From Alicyclobacillus tolerans (GTDB lineage Bacteria > Bacillota > Bacilli > Alicyclobacillales > Alicyclobacillaceae), in the NCBI RefSeq assembly GCF_021739485.1, contig NZ_JAJFNK010000003.1, positions 144,413-208,412 of the forward strand: a stretch of DNA of 64,000 nucleotides, written 5' to 3'. The notes below the pieces were generated by a model that had not been told where the DNA came from, ran no database searches, and worked only from the letters and a program-made list of their open reading frames with translations. Shown here piece by piece: positions 16,183-27,469 of this stretch. Numbering within the stretch: the first letter of the stretch is position 1; the number at the start of each line of letters is the position of its first letter. The position numbers and the translations under genes are program-made.

Positions 16183-18639
16183 TTACGGCATTTCTGTGGC
16201 AATTTGTCCGGTTTGCGCACTGGCCTTCGCCAACTTTTGGGCCAACGCCTGATTCGATTTGGCCATGTTCGCGGCAGCGGCAGACAACTGATTCATTTTC
16301 GAAACCATGGCGCTCGTGGTTTGGCTTTGTCCTGTAGAAGAATTATTAATGGAGTTCAAGTTTCCGTGCAAAACCTGCCCGAGCTGAACGAATTGCTGAC
16401 TGAGGTTTTGTTCTTGTATGCTGAGAGCCTGAAGTTGCTTGAGAGAGCTGACGTCTCCTGCGACACCTTGATTAAGCGATTGCAGTTGATTTCCAAGGGT
16501 TTGGGTTTGTCCGGAGAGTTTGTCAATCTGTTGCATGTGACGGACAATCTTGCCGTTTTCGGCAGTGAGGCTGTCGTTGTTGTTGTTGATGCGGCGAACC
16601 ATGCCCAGCAGGTTCAACTGCTGCGGGATGGCGACGTGGGCGGAGGCCATGGATAATCCGCCTCCCACTAAAACGACGAGTACCACGGCAGCAATCAACC
16701 ATCTACGGCGTTTCGACGTACGTGGAGCGACAGCCGTTGCGTTCGAGGCCATGTCAGCAGCTCCGGATTGGTGTAAAGCATCCCCTGTGAAGTCCCCATA
16801 CACCGCCCCAGCAGGTATTGATGCGGCCGTTTCCGGTTCGGCAGAGGAAAACTCCTGAACGATTGCGGACCGAGACCCCGTCTCTTCGAAGGGTTCAGAC
16901 CGGGAGATTGGCAGGTAATCCACACCGTTGTACATCGCCTCGATGAGGTCGCCGTACTTTTGTAAAATCACTTTGTTTTTCACCTTGAGAGTGGGTGTCA
17001 GGTCTCCGGCCTCTTGAGTCAGTTCATGGGCCAATAATACGGCTCGTTTGGGTTGTTCAAACGGTGCAAAGTCCGCAGCGGTCTTGGCAATTTCCTGGGA
17101 CAGCAAGCTCCGTATCTTAGGATGAGAGAGCCAGCGATTCCTATCGGCACCCAGGCTCAGTTCATGGGCCATGGACTCGAGCGCGGGAAAGTCAGGAACG
17201 ATGAGAGCGCTCACATACTGGCGCCTATCGCCGACTAAGACGGCTTCGGCAATGTATGGACTTAGGCTGATTGCATTTTCAATCGGCCACGGGGCGACAT
17301 TTTTGCCAGTCGCCAAGACGAGAATGTTTTTCTTGCGATCGACAATTTTGAGGTATCCATCCGGTTGAATTTCGGCAATGTCGCCGGTATGCAGCCAACC
17401 ATCCGGCGTGACCGTCTTTGCAGTTTCTTCTGGATTGTTGTAATAGCCCATCATCACATTTGGACCGCGGACCAACAGTTCTCCGTCGTCCGCCAAGCGT
17501 ACCTGGACTCCTGGGATGGGTCGTCCTACGGTCCCAGGACGGCTGGCTCCAAACGGGTTCGCTGCGATGACAGGTGCCGCTTCCGTCATTCCATAACCTT
17601 CGTAGATTGGGATGCCAGCGCGAATGTAGAATTCGGCGATGTCTTGAGCGAGTCCGGCTCCCCCGGAGACGACGGCTCGAATACGCCCGCCGAGGCCTTC
17701 CCGGAGTTTCTGATAGACGACCCGGTCGACCAGTCGGTAGGCTAGGCCTGAAGTCTTTTCGCTTTGCAGCCCCTTTTTTAACAATGCACGCATCGGCCGC
17801 GGCGCATGTTGGAGTTTCGTCTGAACCCCGGCATAAACCTTTTCCAAAAGCCGAGGCACCGTGACGAGGATCGTCGGACGGGTTTCTTTTAGGTTGGCTT
17901 GAATCGCATCGATTCCCTCAGCGTACACGACCGTGGCACCGGTGGAGAGTGTCGCGTATTCTTCCACAGTTCGTTCAAAGATATGGGAAAGCGGCAGATA
18001 GGAAAGTGACACATCTGTCGATTCAACCGGCAGGATCGACAAGCTCGCCTGCACATTCGACACCAAATTGCGGTGCGAAAGCATGACGCCTTTGGGATTG
18101 CCTGAAGTCCCAGATGTGTGGACAATGCTCACAAGTTGCTCTTCAGAAATGGAGTGGATATCGGGCAAAGAAGAATCGCGTTGTCCAAGTTGCAAGACAC
18201 TGCCGAATGTCAAAATCCTACGGCTGGAATCCCCAGATGCTTCCTTGATGACAATGGCGGTTTGCAAGTGTTCAGGCCAAACTTCTTCGACCTTTTTTAG
18301 CTGACCTTGGTCTTCAACGATGATATGGGAAACCTCTGCGTTGTTCAAAATGTACTCGACTTGATTGGCCGGAATGGTTGGGTAGATGGGAACGACGACG
18401 GCCCCCAGGACCATGAGGGCGAAATCGCTCACAACCCACTCGGGGCAATTGGTCGACAGCAGGCCAATTTTATCGCCGGATTTCACATGGAGTGCTTTAA
18501 GTCCATTGGCGAACTGCAATATGGTTTCCCAGAGCTGTTGGTACGTCATAGAGTGGTACTCTCCAGCGTGCTTATAACGAAGAGCTTCTTTTGTCCCGTG
18601 TTCCAGTACTGTATCGTATAACAGCTCAACCAGGTTCAC
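16183..18639 (-). CDS. Long-chain acyl-CoA synthetase fused to a membrane anchor and coiled coil
   Basis: 818 residues. Residues 1 to about 600 are an AMP-forming long-chain fatty acid:CoA ligase: ATP loop HTSGTSGNPKGVMLSH at 174-189, GYGMTEAAPV, GWLHTGDIAEIQPDGYLKIV, and the C-terminal motif ATGKNVAPWPIEN. A Ser/Ala/Pro linker leads to a transmembrane helix (about 645-667, WLIAAVVLVVLVGG) and a 150-residue coiled coil outside the membrane, built like the four following genes. The catalytic part would therefore be tethered to the inner face of the membrane, activating fatty acids there. GTG 18639 has GGGGG 7 nt upstream; the 30-residue extension to 18729 has none. The fusion is not one I recognise. 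Confidence 0.85.
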   Translation of the reverse strand: MNLVELLYDTVLEHGTKEALRYKHAGEYHSMTYQQLWETILQFANGLKALHVKSGDKIGLLSTNCPEWVVSDFALMVLGAVVVPIYPTIPANQVEYILNNAEVSHIIVEDQGQLKKVEEVWPEHLQTAIVIKEASGDSSRRILTFGSVLQLGQRDSSLPDIHSISEEQLVSIVHTSGTSGNPKGVMLSHRNLVSNVQASLSILPVESTDVSLSYLPLSHIFERTVEEYATLSTGATVVYAEGIDAIQANLKETRPTILVTVPRLLEKVYAGVQTKLQHAPRPMRALLKKGLQSEKTSGLAYRLVDRVVYQKLREGLGGRIRAVVSGGAGLAQDIAEFYIRAGIPIYEGYGMTEAAPVIAANPFGASRPGTVGRPIPGVQVRLADDGELLVRGPNVMMGYYNNPEETAKTVTPDGWLHTGDIAEIQPDGYLKIVDRKKNILVLATGKNVAPWPIENAISLSPYIAEAVLVGDRRQYVSALIVPDFPALESMAHELSLGADRNRWLSHPKIRSLLSQEIAKTAADFAPFEQPKRAVLLAHELTQEAGDLTPTLKVKNKVILQKYGDLIEAMYNGVDYLPISRSEPFEETGSRSAIVQEFSSAEPETAASIPAGAVYGDFTGDALHQSGAADMASNATAVAPRTSKRRRWLIAAVVLVVLVGGGLSMASAHVAIPQQLNLLGMVRRINNNNDSLTAENGKIVRHMQQIDKLSGQTQTLGNQLQSLNQGVAGDVSSLKQLQALSIQEQNLSQQFVQLGQVLHGNLNSINNSSTGQSQTTSAMVSKMNQLSAAAANMAKSNQALAQKLAKASAQTGQIATEMP

Positions 18640-18794
18640 AAAGATACCCCCTAAGCCCACTAAACTGTAATAATACAATGTTCGCGACAACTCCAAATTT
18701 TGTGTCTTTATAGTTCGTACTTTTCTCACATTTTCTTTAGAAGAGAAACGAGGAAATCACGACGCGGATGGGGTGTGTATCGAGATGAAGCCTG

Positions 18795-19160
18795 TCAATA
18801 GGGCGAGGATGTGAGGACATATCGGTGCAGGACATATTCGATGGGGAGGATGACGAGAGCCACTAAAATGGCACTTCCAAATGAAACATGCGTGCCAGCC
18901 CAGAACATAGGCACGATCCAGACGATGAAGGTCATTCCCGGGAATCCTAAAAGCAAAGAAGGCAGGTTACCAAATTTTCGCAGGATGGTCAAATCCCCAA
19001 TCGTTCCTACGGCGGTCAGGACAAGGACTGTAAAAAATACAGGCCAGAGGGATGAGTATAAATTGGGCGCCAGCGTATCCGCGAACAGCAGGACGGCGCT
19101 ATATCCAGCAAATTTAAAGGATGCGTTCATGACGGCCACGCCATTTGTCGGCAATAACAT
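18795..19160 (-). CDS. DUF2512/YndM-like membrane protein
   Basis: 121 residues with four hydrophobic helices. The ALLFADTLAPNLY-like opening, GTIGDLTILRKFGNLPSLL and PIEYVLHRYVL are in the order seen in the DUF2512 (YndM) family of spore-forming bacilli, whose role is unknown. ATG 19160 follows GGAGGAG at 7 nt. It is monocistronic, separated from the coiled-coil operon by its promoter region. Confidence 0.65.
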   Translation of the reverse strand: MLLPTNGVAVMNASFKFAGYSAVLLFADTLAPNLYSSLWPVFFTVLVLTAVGTIGDLTILRKFGNLPSLLLGFPGMTFIVWIVPMFWAGTHVSFGSAILVALVILPIEYVLHRYVLTSSPY

Positions 19161-19422
19161 GGTTCGACTCCTCCAGTCGATGAGCAGATGGGTTGTCGGT
19201 GAAAGTGGGTTTATCCGTATGTTTCCCAATCCTGTGCAATTTAGAGGTCTCTCAATGGAAGGAGCCCCGAGTCAAGCCGCTTGGTATCCGCACCGTCATG
19301 GGTGGGCAGCGTCTGAATAAAAACACCGATTTTGCGATAACCTCAAGGTGCACATCCTCAGTGATGTTCGGCATGGTCGGCACATTACACAACGGAGACA
19401 TCGTACAACGGAGACAAAGCCT

Positions 19423-20124
19423 ATGCACTTTGACAGACTGAGGAAGACCCTAAACAAGTGGTTGGTCGTTTGTGTAGCTGCTCTAGGGACCGTCGCGTGG
19501 GATTTGCCGCAACGCTCTTCAGGTGCAGATGCATCTGCAAAGGTGCTGTATTTGACCTTCGATGACGGGCCCAGTATGCGGTATACCCCGCAAATTTTAG
19601 ACATTTTGAAGCGGGAACACGTACAAGCGACGTTCTTTGTGGTGGGATACCGATGTAATCAATTGCCTCACATTATCAAGCGGATCCACCTTGAGGGACA
19701 TGAAATTGGGAATCACGGGTATTCTCACGTTTATTGGTCAGAAGTTGCTCAGGAGTCCGAAAAAAGGGAGCATTTGATACGCGATATCTTGGAGACGGAC
19801 CGTGCCATTGAACACACCGCGGGCATTCGGGTGGAGTATTACCGCCCGCCGGGAGGACTGGTGGACAAAGGCGAAACAGAAATTGTGCACAAATTGGGAC
19901 ATCGCTTAGTGCTGTGGTCGGTGGACTCTTTGGACTGGAATGCAACGGATGCCAAGTCGATTATACAAAATGTAGAGCAAAGGGCAGGACCAGGTTCTAT
20001 CGTACTGTTTCACGATGGGGTGTCGAGCAGTCGTTATACGGTATTGGCGCTTCCCGAATTGATTAAGTACTATCGCCATCTTGGATACCGGTTTGAGGCA
20101 TTGCCGCCGCACAGGGGTCAATAA
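19423..20124 (+). CDS. Polysaccharide deacetylase (NodB domain)
   Basis: 233 residues: a signal peptide/anchor (WLVVCVAALGTVAW) and a complete carbohydrate esterase 4 NodB domain. Motif 1 is LTFDDGP, motif 2 HEIGNHGYSH (metal-binding His pair), motif 3 YYRPPGG, motif 4 LWSVDSLDW, and motif 5 IVLFHDG. It should remove acetyl groups from peptidoglycan or another N-acetylated glycan outside the cell, as PdaA/PdaB-like enzymes do in sporulating bacilli. ATG 19423 has GGAGAC upstream. The 19381-19422 leader holds two copies of ACAACGGAGACA. Confidence 0.88.
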   Translation: MHFDRLRKTLNKWLVVCVAALGTVAWDLPQRSSGADASAKVLYLTFDDGPSMRYTPQILDILKREHVQATFFVVGYRCNQLPHIIKRIHLEGHEIGNHGYSHVYWSEVAQESEKREHLIRDILETDRAIEHTAGIRVEYYRPPGGLVDKGETEIVHKLGHRLVLWSVDSLDWNATDAKSIIQNVEQRAGPGSIVLFHDGVSSSRYTVLALPELIKYYRHLGYRFEALPPHRGQ

Positions 20125-20319
20125 GGAGATCAGGGGCAATGAGGAGCCGCCGCGAGTTCTAGAAATGAGATTCGGGCCGAGGAGTTCGGACCCCATGTTG
20201 GAGGGTTGAGCGAAGGCGGTCAGGACAGATCGCATTTCCAAAATCCGGTGATCATAGTACGGGGCGCTGACGCTTAAATTAGTACCCGTAAAACGAACCT
20301 TATGAAGGAGGTTGACGCT

Positions 20320-20874
20320 GTGGCACTGACGGGGCATGAGGCATTTGAGTTGAACGAATTGCTGCTCAGCTGCACCAACAGTATTCAGTCCATGGGATTC
20401 TTTATTCATTCTGCAAAGGATCCGGAGCTAAAGGCAATGATTCAAAAACACATGGCCGCTCACGTCCAGGATTACAACATGAAAATCGAGTTTGCCTCTA
20501 AAGGATCCGCACAACAAAAACTCGCAGTCCCGATGATGCCGGCAAAGATGCTGTCCAACGCAAACACAATTTCCCAAGCCGTAACACCGAACCCGCAGGC
20601 GACTGCTTTTGACGATCGCGCCATCGCAGTCTCGTATTTGCTTACGCTCAAACGCGCGGGACGGGAATACGCGTGGGCGACGTTTGAGGCCAATGAACCT
20701 CAGCTGCGCTCATTTTTGGAGGATGCTTTTACCATGTGTTCTAGACACGCTTTCGAGGTTTCTCAATGGCTGGAGCAACGCGGGCATTATCCCGTGGAAA
20801 ACGCACCAATTGGGTACCTGCAAAAACTTACCCAAACCTATCAGCCTGTGCGTCAAATGGCCGGTGTCCATTAG
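20320..20874 (+). CDS. CotF-type spore coat protein
   Basis: 184 residues, all-helical, ferritin-like: LTGHEAFELNELLLSCTNSI near the N-terminus and DRAIAVSYLLTLKRAGREYAW in the middle are typical of the spore coat protein F family. The C-terminal YLQKLTQTYQPVR is also usual. It is expected in the inner spore coat of a sporulating cell. GTG 20320 has AAGGAGG at 8 nt; the ATG at 20302 lies inside that site. A strong terminator follows. 20125-20319 has no gene. Confidence 0.75.
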   Translation: MALTGHEAFELNELLLSCTNSIQSMGFFIHSAKDPELKAMIQKHMAAHVQDYNMKIEFASKGSAQQKLAVPMMPAKMLSNANTISQAVTPNPQATAFDDRAIAVSYLLTLKRAGREYAWATFEANEPQLRSFLEDAFTMCSRHAFEVSQWLEQRGHYPVENAPIGYLQKLTQTYQPVRQMAGVH

Positions 20875-20947
20875 GACTGTCTCTCACTTGTCTTTTCATG
20901 AGGACTTGTCTCCAACGAACTGGGGGGATTTAGGCACAGAACCGCAA

Positions 20948-20987
20948 GCAGAGACCCCGGCATGCACTTCGCGGGTCTCTGCTTTTC
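20948..20987 (+). terminator. Rho-independent terminator after the spore coat gene
   Basis: A perfect 11-bp stem, AGCAGAGACCC (20948-20958) with GGGTCTCTGCT (20973-20983), is followed by TTTT. Confidence 0.85.
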
Positions 20988-21073
20988 CCCAGGTTAAATT
21001 GGTGAAGCCGACCGCGAAGCGGGTGCAGCTTTAGATAACGATTGGCTTGGCCGAAACGGAGAACACCGGATAC

Positions 21074-21691
21074 CTATTTTGCAGGGTTTAAGGAAATGGT
21101 CTTCATCATCGCTAAAAACGGAGCGATCGAATCGGTCATTCCGGGACAGAACACCGTGAAACGGACGGGTTGACCTTGAACCTGAACAATAAAGATACTT
21201 GTAGTCCCTTTACTGTTTGCGGCATGGAAGACCAGTGCGTTGCGGAAAAACGGATCCTGGCGATAAGTTTTTGATACGTCTTCCTCCACGTGATTTCCAG
21301 TGGCCCGCAGAAAATCGACAGCGGTTTTCTTTAACTGTTGTGGTTGACTGTTTTTCGGTAAAACTTCAATCCGCATGGAGAAATTAGGAACCTTGCCAAG
21401 GGATACAGTATCTTTACCCGGCTCCTCGGGACTTGCCTTATAGCCTGAAAGTATGTACATCGCAAATGGTTGATTTTTGCTTGTATAAAGGTTCCCTTTC
21501 CACAGTTGCGTTCGTCCATCGGAAGAAAATTCAATGACCTTTTCCTTGGGCAAAGAATTCGCCGATCCACTTAAAGGCAATTTAGGCAAATTTACAGAAG
21601 CTTCGACACGAGTTATAGAAGCTAAGCTGGCCAGAGAAATGATGGCCAAACCCATGGCCATAAGCCGTGACAAACGTGGGAAACCATTCAC
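21074..21691 (-). CDS. Exported protein of unknown function
   Basis: 205 residues with a signal peptide (LMAMGLAIISLASLAS, cleaved near TRVEA) and a beta-rich mature part containing KVIEFSSDGRTQLWKGNLY, a conserved-looking FAMYILSGYK and VQGQPVRFTVFCPGM. No family recognised; it has the feel of small secreted proteins of spore formers. GTG 21691 follows GGGGG at 9 nt; the long in-frame extension to 22003 runs through repetitive DNA and is not believed. Monocistronic. Confidence 0.55.
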   Translation of the reverse strand: MNGFPRLSRLMAMGLAIISLASLASITRVEASVNLPKLPLSGSANSLPKEKVIEFSSDGRTQLWKGNLYTSKNQPFAMYILSGYKASPEEPGKDTVSLGKVPNFSMRIEVLPKNSQPQQLKKTAVDFLRATGNHVEEDVSKTYRQDPFFRNALVFHAANSKGTTSIFIVQVQGQPVRFTVFCPGMTDSIAPFLAMMKTISLNPAK

Positions 21692-21787
21692 AGACTTAAC
21701 CCCCTGCAGAGTGCGGTGTAGGCGAATACCAACAAAGTTAATATTACCCAAACATCGCCCGGGTATTCTTTGTGAGATGCCGACGTT

Positions 21788-21845
21788 GGATTTGCAGGCT
21801 CCTGGATTTGGAGGCTCTGATTTGCAGGCTTTGGATTTGCATGGG
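21788..21845. repeat. Four degenerate copies of a 15-bp unit
   Basis: GGATTTGCAGGCT-like copies begin at 21788, 21803, 21818 and 21833, an exact 15-bp period. They lie between the exported-protein gene and the small YjcZ-type gene. No promoter or coding role is evident. Confidence 0.7.
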
Positions 21846-22019
21846 GGTGCGGTATGTGATTTGTCGCTGACGGATTGCGCGACCCAAAATGCAAATGCGA
21901 AAGGACCGCCCCGTAGAACAGATAGACCAGTACTGGGACGGTCCGCGGATGTCGTCCTTGCCAGACAAGGCCTACATACAACTGGCCTTGTCTTGGGACT
22001 CATGTGGGGTAATTAGAAA

Positions 22020-22142
22020 TTAGTAGCCAGCCCCAGCTGCAGCGCCTGCACCGTAAGCGCCCGGGACGAGCAGGAAGAACAGGACAAAGATGATCAGAAA
22101 CACGACAGCCCAGCGCGTATAGCCACCAAATACTCCGTACAT
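22020..22142 (-). CDS. YjcZ-like small sporulation membrane peptide
   Basis: A 40-residue peptide: MYGVFGGYTRW head, one hydrophobic helix (AVVFLIIFVLFFLLV) and a Gly/Ala/Tyr-rich tail ending AGAGY. This matches the pattern of YjcZ-family sporulation peptides (aromatic-glycine head plus single helix). ATG 22142 has GGGGG 8 nt upstream. Too short for routine gene callers but well formed. Confidence 0.65.
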   Translation of the reverse strand: MYGVFGGYTRWAVVFLIIFVLFFLLVPGAYGAGAAAGAGY

Positions 22143-22409
22143 TGCAATACCCCCTTTGATGATTAACGTTGGATTTGGCCAACGTCACTCTTACGATATG
22201 ACCATGACCTGTTCTTCGACCAGGGCATATGACCCATGGGATGGGCCCAATCATGGATTCATGGATCGCGAGGGCCGGAATAAATTTGCAGGGCTGCAAC
22301 TCAAAATAGTTCAAAAGAACCATGGATCATTTGACTCGAGATCAGCTAAGCTCAGACTGGCAGTGTTTCCAGGATAGCGCTGCTGAATCAATCTACTCTA
22401 CCCATTCGC

Positions 22410-22436
22410 GACGTCAGCACATGCTGGCGTCTTTTT
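22410..22436 (+). terminator. Orphan terminator-like hairpin
   Basis: GACGTCAG (22410-22417) pairs with CTGGCGTC (22424-22431), one G-T pair, followed by TTTTT. No plus-strand gene I trust lies upstream (22143-22409 holds only a doubtful reading frame), so it may end a small RNA. Confidence 0.45.
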
Positions 22437-22474
22437 CTCTCTGGTGCATGATGGGTGGAAAGAAAAAACCATCG

Positions 22475-22520
22475 AAAAAACCACTTCACTCTATGCAGAC
22501 ATACACAGAGTAAAGTGGTT
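22475..22520 (-). terminator. Terminator of the tRNA-Pro transcript
   Basis: On the minus strand a 14-bp stem (22507-22520 with 22479-22492, one mismatch) is followed by six T residues (22475-22480). It lies 70 nt beyond the tRNA. Confidence 0.75.
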
Positions 22521-22592
22521 CGGTTCACAGTGTCCAAATTAGACGGCTATTATGAAACCCACTTCCGATAACAGCCATACCGCTTAAAAGTG

Positions 22593-22669
22593 TGGTCGGA
22601 ATGACAGGATTCGAACCTGCGACCTCACGGTCCCGAACCGTGCGCTCTACCAACCTGAGCTACATTCCG
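22593..22669 (-). tRNA. tRNA-Pro (anticodon CGG)
   Basis: 77 nt including the encoded CCA. Acceptor arms CGGAATG and CATTCCG, D arm GCTC/GAGC, anticodon stem CACGG/CCGTG with loop TTCGGGA (anticodon CGG, reading CCG proline codons), and a T arm with TTCGAAT are all paired correctly. Its own terminator follows. Confidence 0.95.
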
Positions 22670-22842
22670 AAGTTGTCCAACTGCTTGAGTCCGCAGCGAC
22701 ATGAGCTAATATACCACGCGCCTCCATGACGAGTCAACTAGGCTGTAAATGGATTTTATTGGAGTTTGAGACGGATGTACGTACATAGAAGCCTTTGTCG
22801 TTTTTTGAATATGCACACCTCCGGAAATGCGAACACATGTTT

Positions 22843-22851
22843 TGCTATAAT
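22843..22851 (+). promoter_or_regulatory. Extended -10 promoter for pcrA
   Basis: TGCTATAAT (22843-22851) gives a TGn plus consensus TATAAT box 34 bp before the pcrA start; no good -35 is seen, as is usual for extended -10 promoters. The same TGCTATAAT occurs near 27844 and 29259. Confidence 0.6.
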
Positions 22852-22884
22852 GAGAAGAGGACAATCTGAGAGGTGGGTTTGCCC

Positions 22885-25194
22885 TTGTTCCCTGCAACAT
22901 TTGATGAAAATCAGGTCCTCTCTGGACTAAATCCAGAGCAACAACAAGCCGTAAAAACCACGGATGGTCCATTGCTCATTATTGCTGGGGCTGGAAGCGG
23001 AAAGACCAGTGTCTTAACGCGGCGGATTGCGTACCTCGTGGGCGCAAAGCGCGTAGCTCCGTGGAGCATTCTGGCCATCACGTTCACCAATAAAGCCGCC
23101 CGGGAAATGCGGGAACGCATTGAAACTCTCGTAGGGCCCATGGCTGCCGACATTTGGGCGACGACGTTTCATTCCATGTGCGTCCGAATTCTGCGCAGGG
23201 ACATCGAACAATTGGGGTATCGCAGCGGTTTTTCGATATTAGATGATTCGGACCAATTGACCACCATTAAACGCGTGATGAAAGACTTGGATATCGATCC
23301 GAAGCGGTATGAACCGAGAGCGATTTTGTCTCGAATCAGCGCAGCAAAAAACGAACTCAAATCCCCGGCTAAATTCAAAGACACCGCAGGAAACCTGTTT
23401 GAACGCCTCTCAGGGGATGTTTATCTCGAATACGAAAGGCGTTTAAAAACCAACAATTCTCTGGACTTTGACGACTTGATTATGAAGACTGTGGAGTTGT
23501 TTGAAAAGTTCCCGGACGTTTTGGCGTTTTACCACAACAAATTTCATTACATCCACGTCGACGAGTATCAGGATACCAATCACGCTCAGTACAAATTGGT
23601 GTCACTGCTTGCACAAAAACGGCGAAATTTATGTGTAGTTGGGGATTCCGATCAGTCCATTTACGGGTGGCGGGGAGCGGACATCCAAAACATTTTGCGT
23701 TTTGAACGGGACTATCCTGAGGCCGTGGTCACCCGCTTGGAACAAAACTACCGCTCCACAAAGACCATTTTGCAGATTGCCAACAACGTGATCGCTCATA
23801 ACCACCTGCGGAAGAAAAAGGACCTTTGGACAAAGAATGAGCAAGGTGAAAAGGCGGTTTTGGTCAAGTCTCCAGATGAACACACAGAGGCCAGATTTAT
23901 TGCTGAACGCATCCAATCCCACGTTCAAAACGGGGGACGGTATCAGGATGTAGCGGTTCTGTACAGAACCAATGCTCAATCCCGTGTGATTGAAGAATTG
24001 CTGTTGCAACAAGGGGTCCCTTACCGGATTTTCGGCGGCCTGAAGTTCTACGACCGCAAGGAAATTAAGGACATACTGGCGTTTTTGCGGTTGATTGCCA
24101 ATAACGCAGACGACATCAGTTTACAGCGCGTCATTAATGTTCCTAAACGCGGAGTTGGCGAAGGAACCGTGACCAAGCTGCAAACCTATGCGACTGCGTA
24201 TGGAGTACCGCTGTTTGTGGCCCTTGGCCAGGCAGACCAGGCAGGTCTCAGTGCCCGCGCCCAAAAACCGCTTGCAGAGTTTGCACAGATGATTGACGAC
24301 CTCACTCAAATGCGAAACTTTTTGAGTGTCACGGAATTGACTGAGGAGTTGTTAAAACGCACCGGGTATCGCGAAGCGCTGCTTGCCGAAAAAACGCTCG
24401 AAGCTGCAGCCCGTGTGGAGAACCTCAACGAATTTCTGTCTGTGACGGCAGAATTTGATGCGGCTTGGCAAGGTGCCGCGCAGCCAGGGGACATTGCAGC
24501 AGCGCAAGATGCAGGTCTTCACGTGTTAGAGGCGTTCCTCAGCGAAGTGGCCCTCGTCAGCGACATCGACCTTAATGGCGGAAACCCTGTCAGCAAAGAC
24601 CCGGCCAACCCGGCCAACCCGGAACCGTCGGATCAAGTCGTGCTCATGACGCTTCACAGTGCAAAGGGTTTGGAATTCCCCGTTGTCTTCCTCCCGGGTT
24701 TGGAGGAGGGGATTTTCCCGCACTCCCGGTCACTCGGTTCTGATTTGGAAGTTGAGGAAGAGCGCCGCCTGTGTTATGTGGGCGTGACCAGAGCCAGACA
24801 AAAATTGTACTTGACCACCTGTTCTACCCGCATGATCTTTGGCAGAACCCAAATGGGCGTTCCTTCGCGATTTCTACAGGAAATGCCCGAAGAATTCCTC
24901 GAACCAAAGGATTATGTGGAGGTATCCCGAATGGGAAGCCGGGGATTTGCACCTGCGCAGATGTCCAGACGGACAACCGGCAACCCGGAGTCGACAGGGG
25001 CGGATTTAACCGTGGAATACAGTTGCGGGGACAAAGTGGAACACCGAAAATGGGGAGTTGGAACGATTATCGAGGTCCGGGGTTCCGGCGATGACTTGGA
25101 ACTGGGCATCGCTTTTGCGCCGCCTGTGGGAATTAAGCGGCTCATGGCCCGGTTTGCTCCCATTCAGAAGCTGCCGGCTAAATCAGCGCAATAA
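22885..25194 (+). CDS. pcrA: ATP-dependent DNA helicase PcrA/UvrD
   Basis: 769 residues, a complete superfamily 1A helicase. Walker A is AGAGSGKTSVLTRR near residue 35; motif II is VDEYQDTN; motif III is VGDSDQSIYGWRGAD; motif IV has LEQNYRSTK; motif V is LMTLHSAKGLEFPVVF; motif VI is CYVGVTRARQ. The C-terminus carries the Tudor-like domain typical of PcrA (HRKWGVGTI). It unwinds DNA 3'-5' in repair, rolling-circle replication and removal of recombinase filaments. TTG 22885 has GAGGTGGG about 7 nt upstream; the GTG at 22873 overlaps that site. The gene is followed by ligA, the usual partner. pcrB is not adjacent. Confidence 0.95.
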   Translation: MFPATFDENQVLSGLNPEQQQAVKTTDGPLLIIAGAGSGKTSVLTRRIAYLVGAKRVAPWSILAITFTNKAAREMRERIETLVGPMAADIWATTFHSMCVRILRRDIEQLGYRSGFSILDDSDQLTTIKRVMKDLDIDPKRYEPRAILSRISAAKNELKSPAKFKDTAGNLFERLSGDVYLEYERRLKTNNSLDFDDLIMKTVELFEKFPDVLAFYHNKFHYIHVDEYQDTNHAQYKLVSLLAQKRRNLCVVGDSDQSIYGWRGADIQNILRFERDYPEAVVTRLEQNYRSTKTILQIANNVIAHNHLRKKKDLWTKNEQGEKAVLVKSPDEHTEARFIAERIQSHVQNGGRYQDVAVLYRTNAQSRVIEELLLQQGVPYRIFGGLKFYDRKEIKDILAFLRLIANNADDISLQRVINVPKRGVGEGTVTKLQTYATAYGVPLFVALGQADQAGLSARAQKPLAEFAQMIDDLTQMRNFLSVTELTEELLKRTGYREALLAEKTLEAAARVENLNEFLSVTAEFDAAWQGAAQPGDIAAAQDAGLHVLEAFLSEVALVSDIDLNGGNPVSKDPANPANPEPSDQVVLMTLHSAKGLEFPVVFLPGLEEGIFPHSRSLGSDLEVEEERRLCYVGVTRARQKLYLTTCSTRMIFGRTQMGVPSRFLQEMPEEFLEPKDYVEVSRMGSRGFAPAQMSRRTTGNPESTGADLTVEYSCGDKVEHRKWGVGTIIEVRGSGDDLELGIAFAPPVGIKRLMARFAPIQKLPAKSAQ

Positions 25195-25230
25195 CTCGTG
25201 CAAATGAGTCGAGCAGCGGGAAGGAAAGGG

Positions 25231-25260
25231 CCAGGCCAAAGGTCTTACAGCACGGCCTGG
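25231..25260 (+). other. Inverted repeat between pcrA and ligA
   Basis: CCAGGCC (25231-25237) pairs with GGCCTGG (25254-25260), loop 16 nt, with no T-run, so it is more likely an mRNA processing or leader structure than a terminator. Confidence 0.35.
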
Positions 25261-25291
25261 ATTGTTCCAAAGATAGAGTTTTCAACGGTGA

Positions 25292-27403
<2,112 letters not shown>

Positions 27404-27404
27404 G

Positions 27405-27469
27405 GGTACATGCAAAAGGTACATGCAAAAGGTACATGCAAAAGGTACATGCAAAAGGTACATGCAAAA
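27405..27469. repeat. Five perfect copies of a 13-bp tandem repeat
   Basis: GGTACATGCAAAA is repeated five times without a mismatch, starting 2 bp after the ligA stop and running into the terminator. Such an array is prone to copy-number change. Confidence 0.95.

Noticed and set aside
22322..22513. 63-codon plus-strand frame before the tRNA
   Set aside because: No ribosome site, and it runs through two terminator hairpins.
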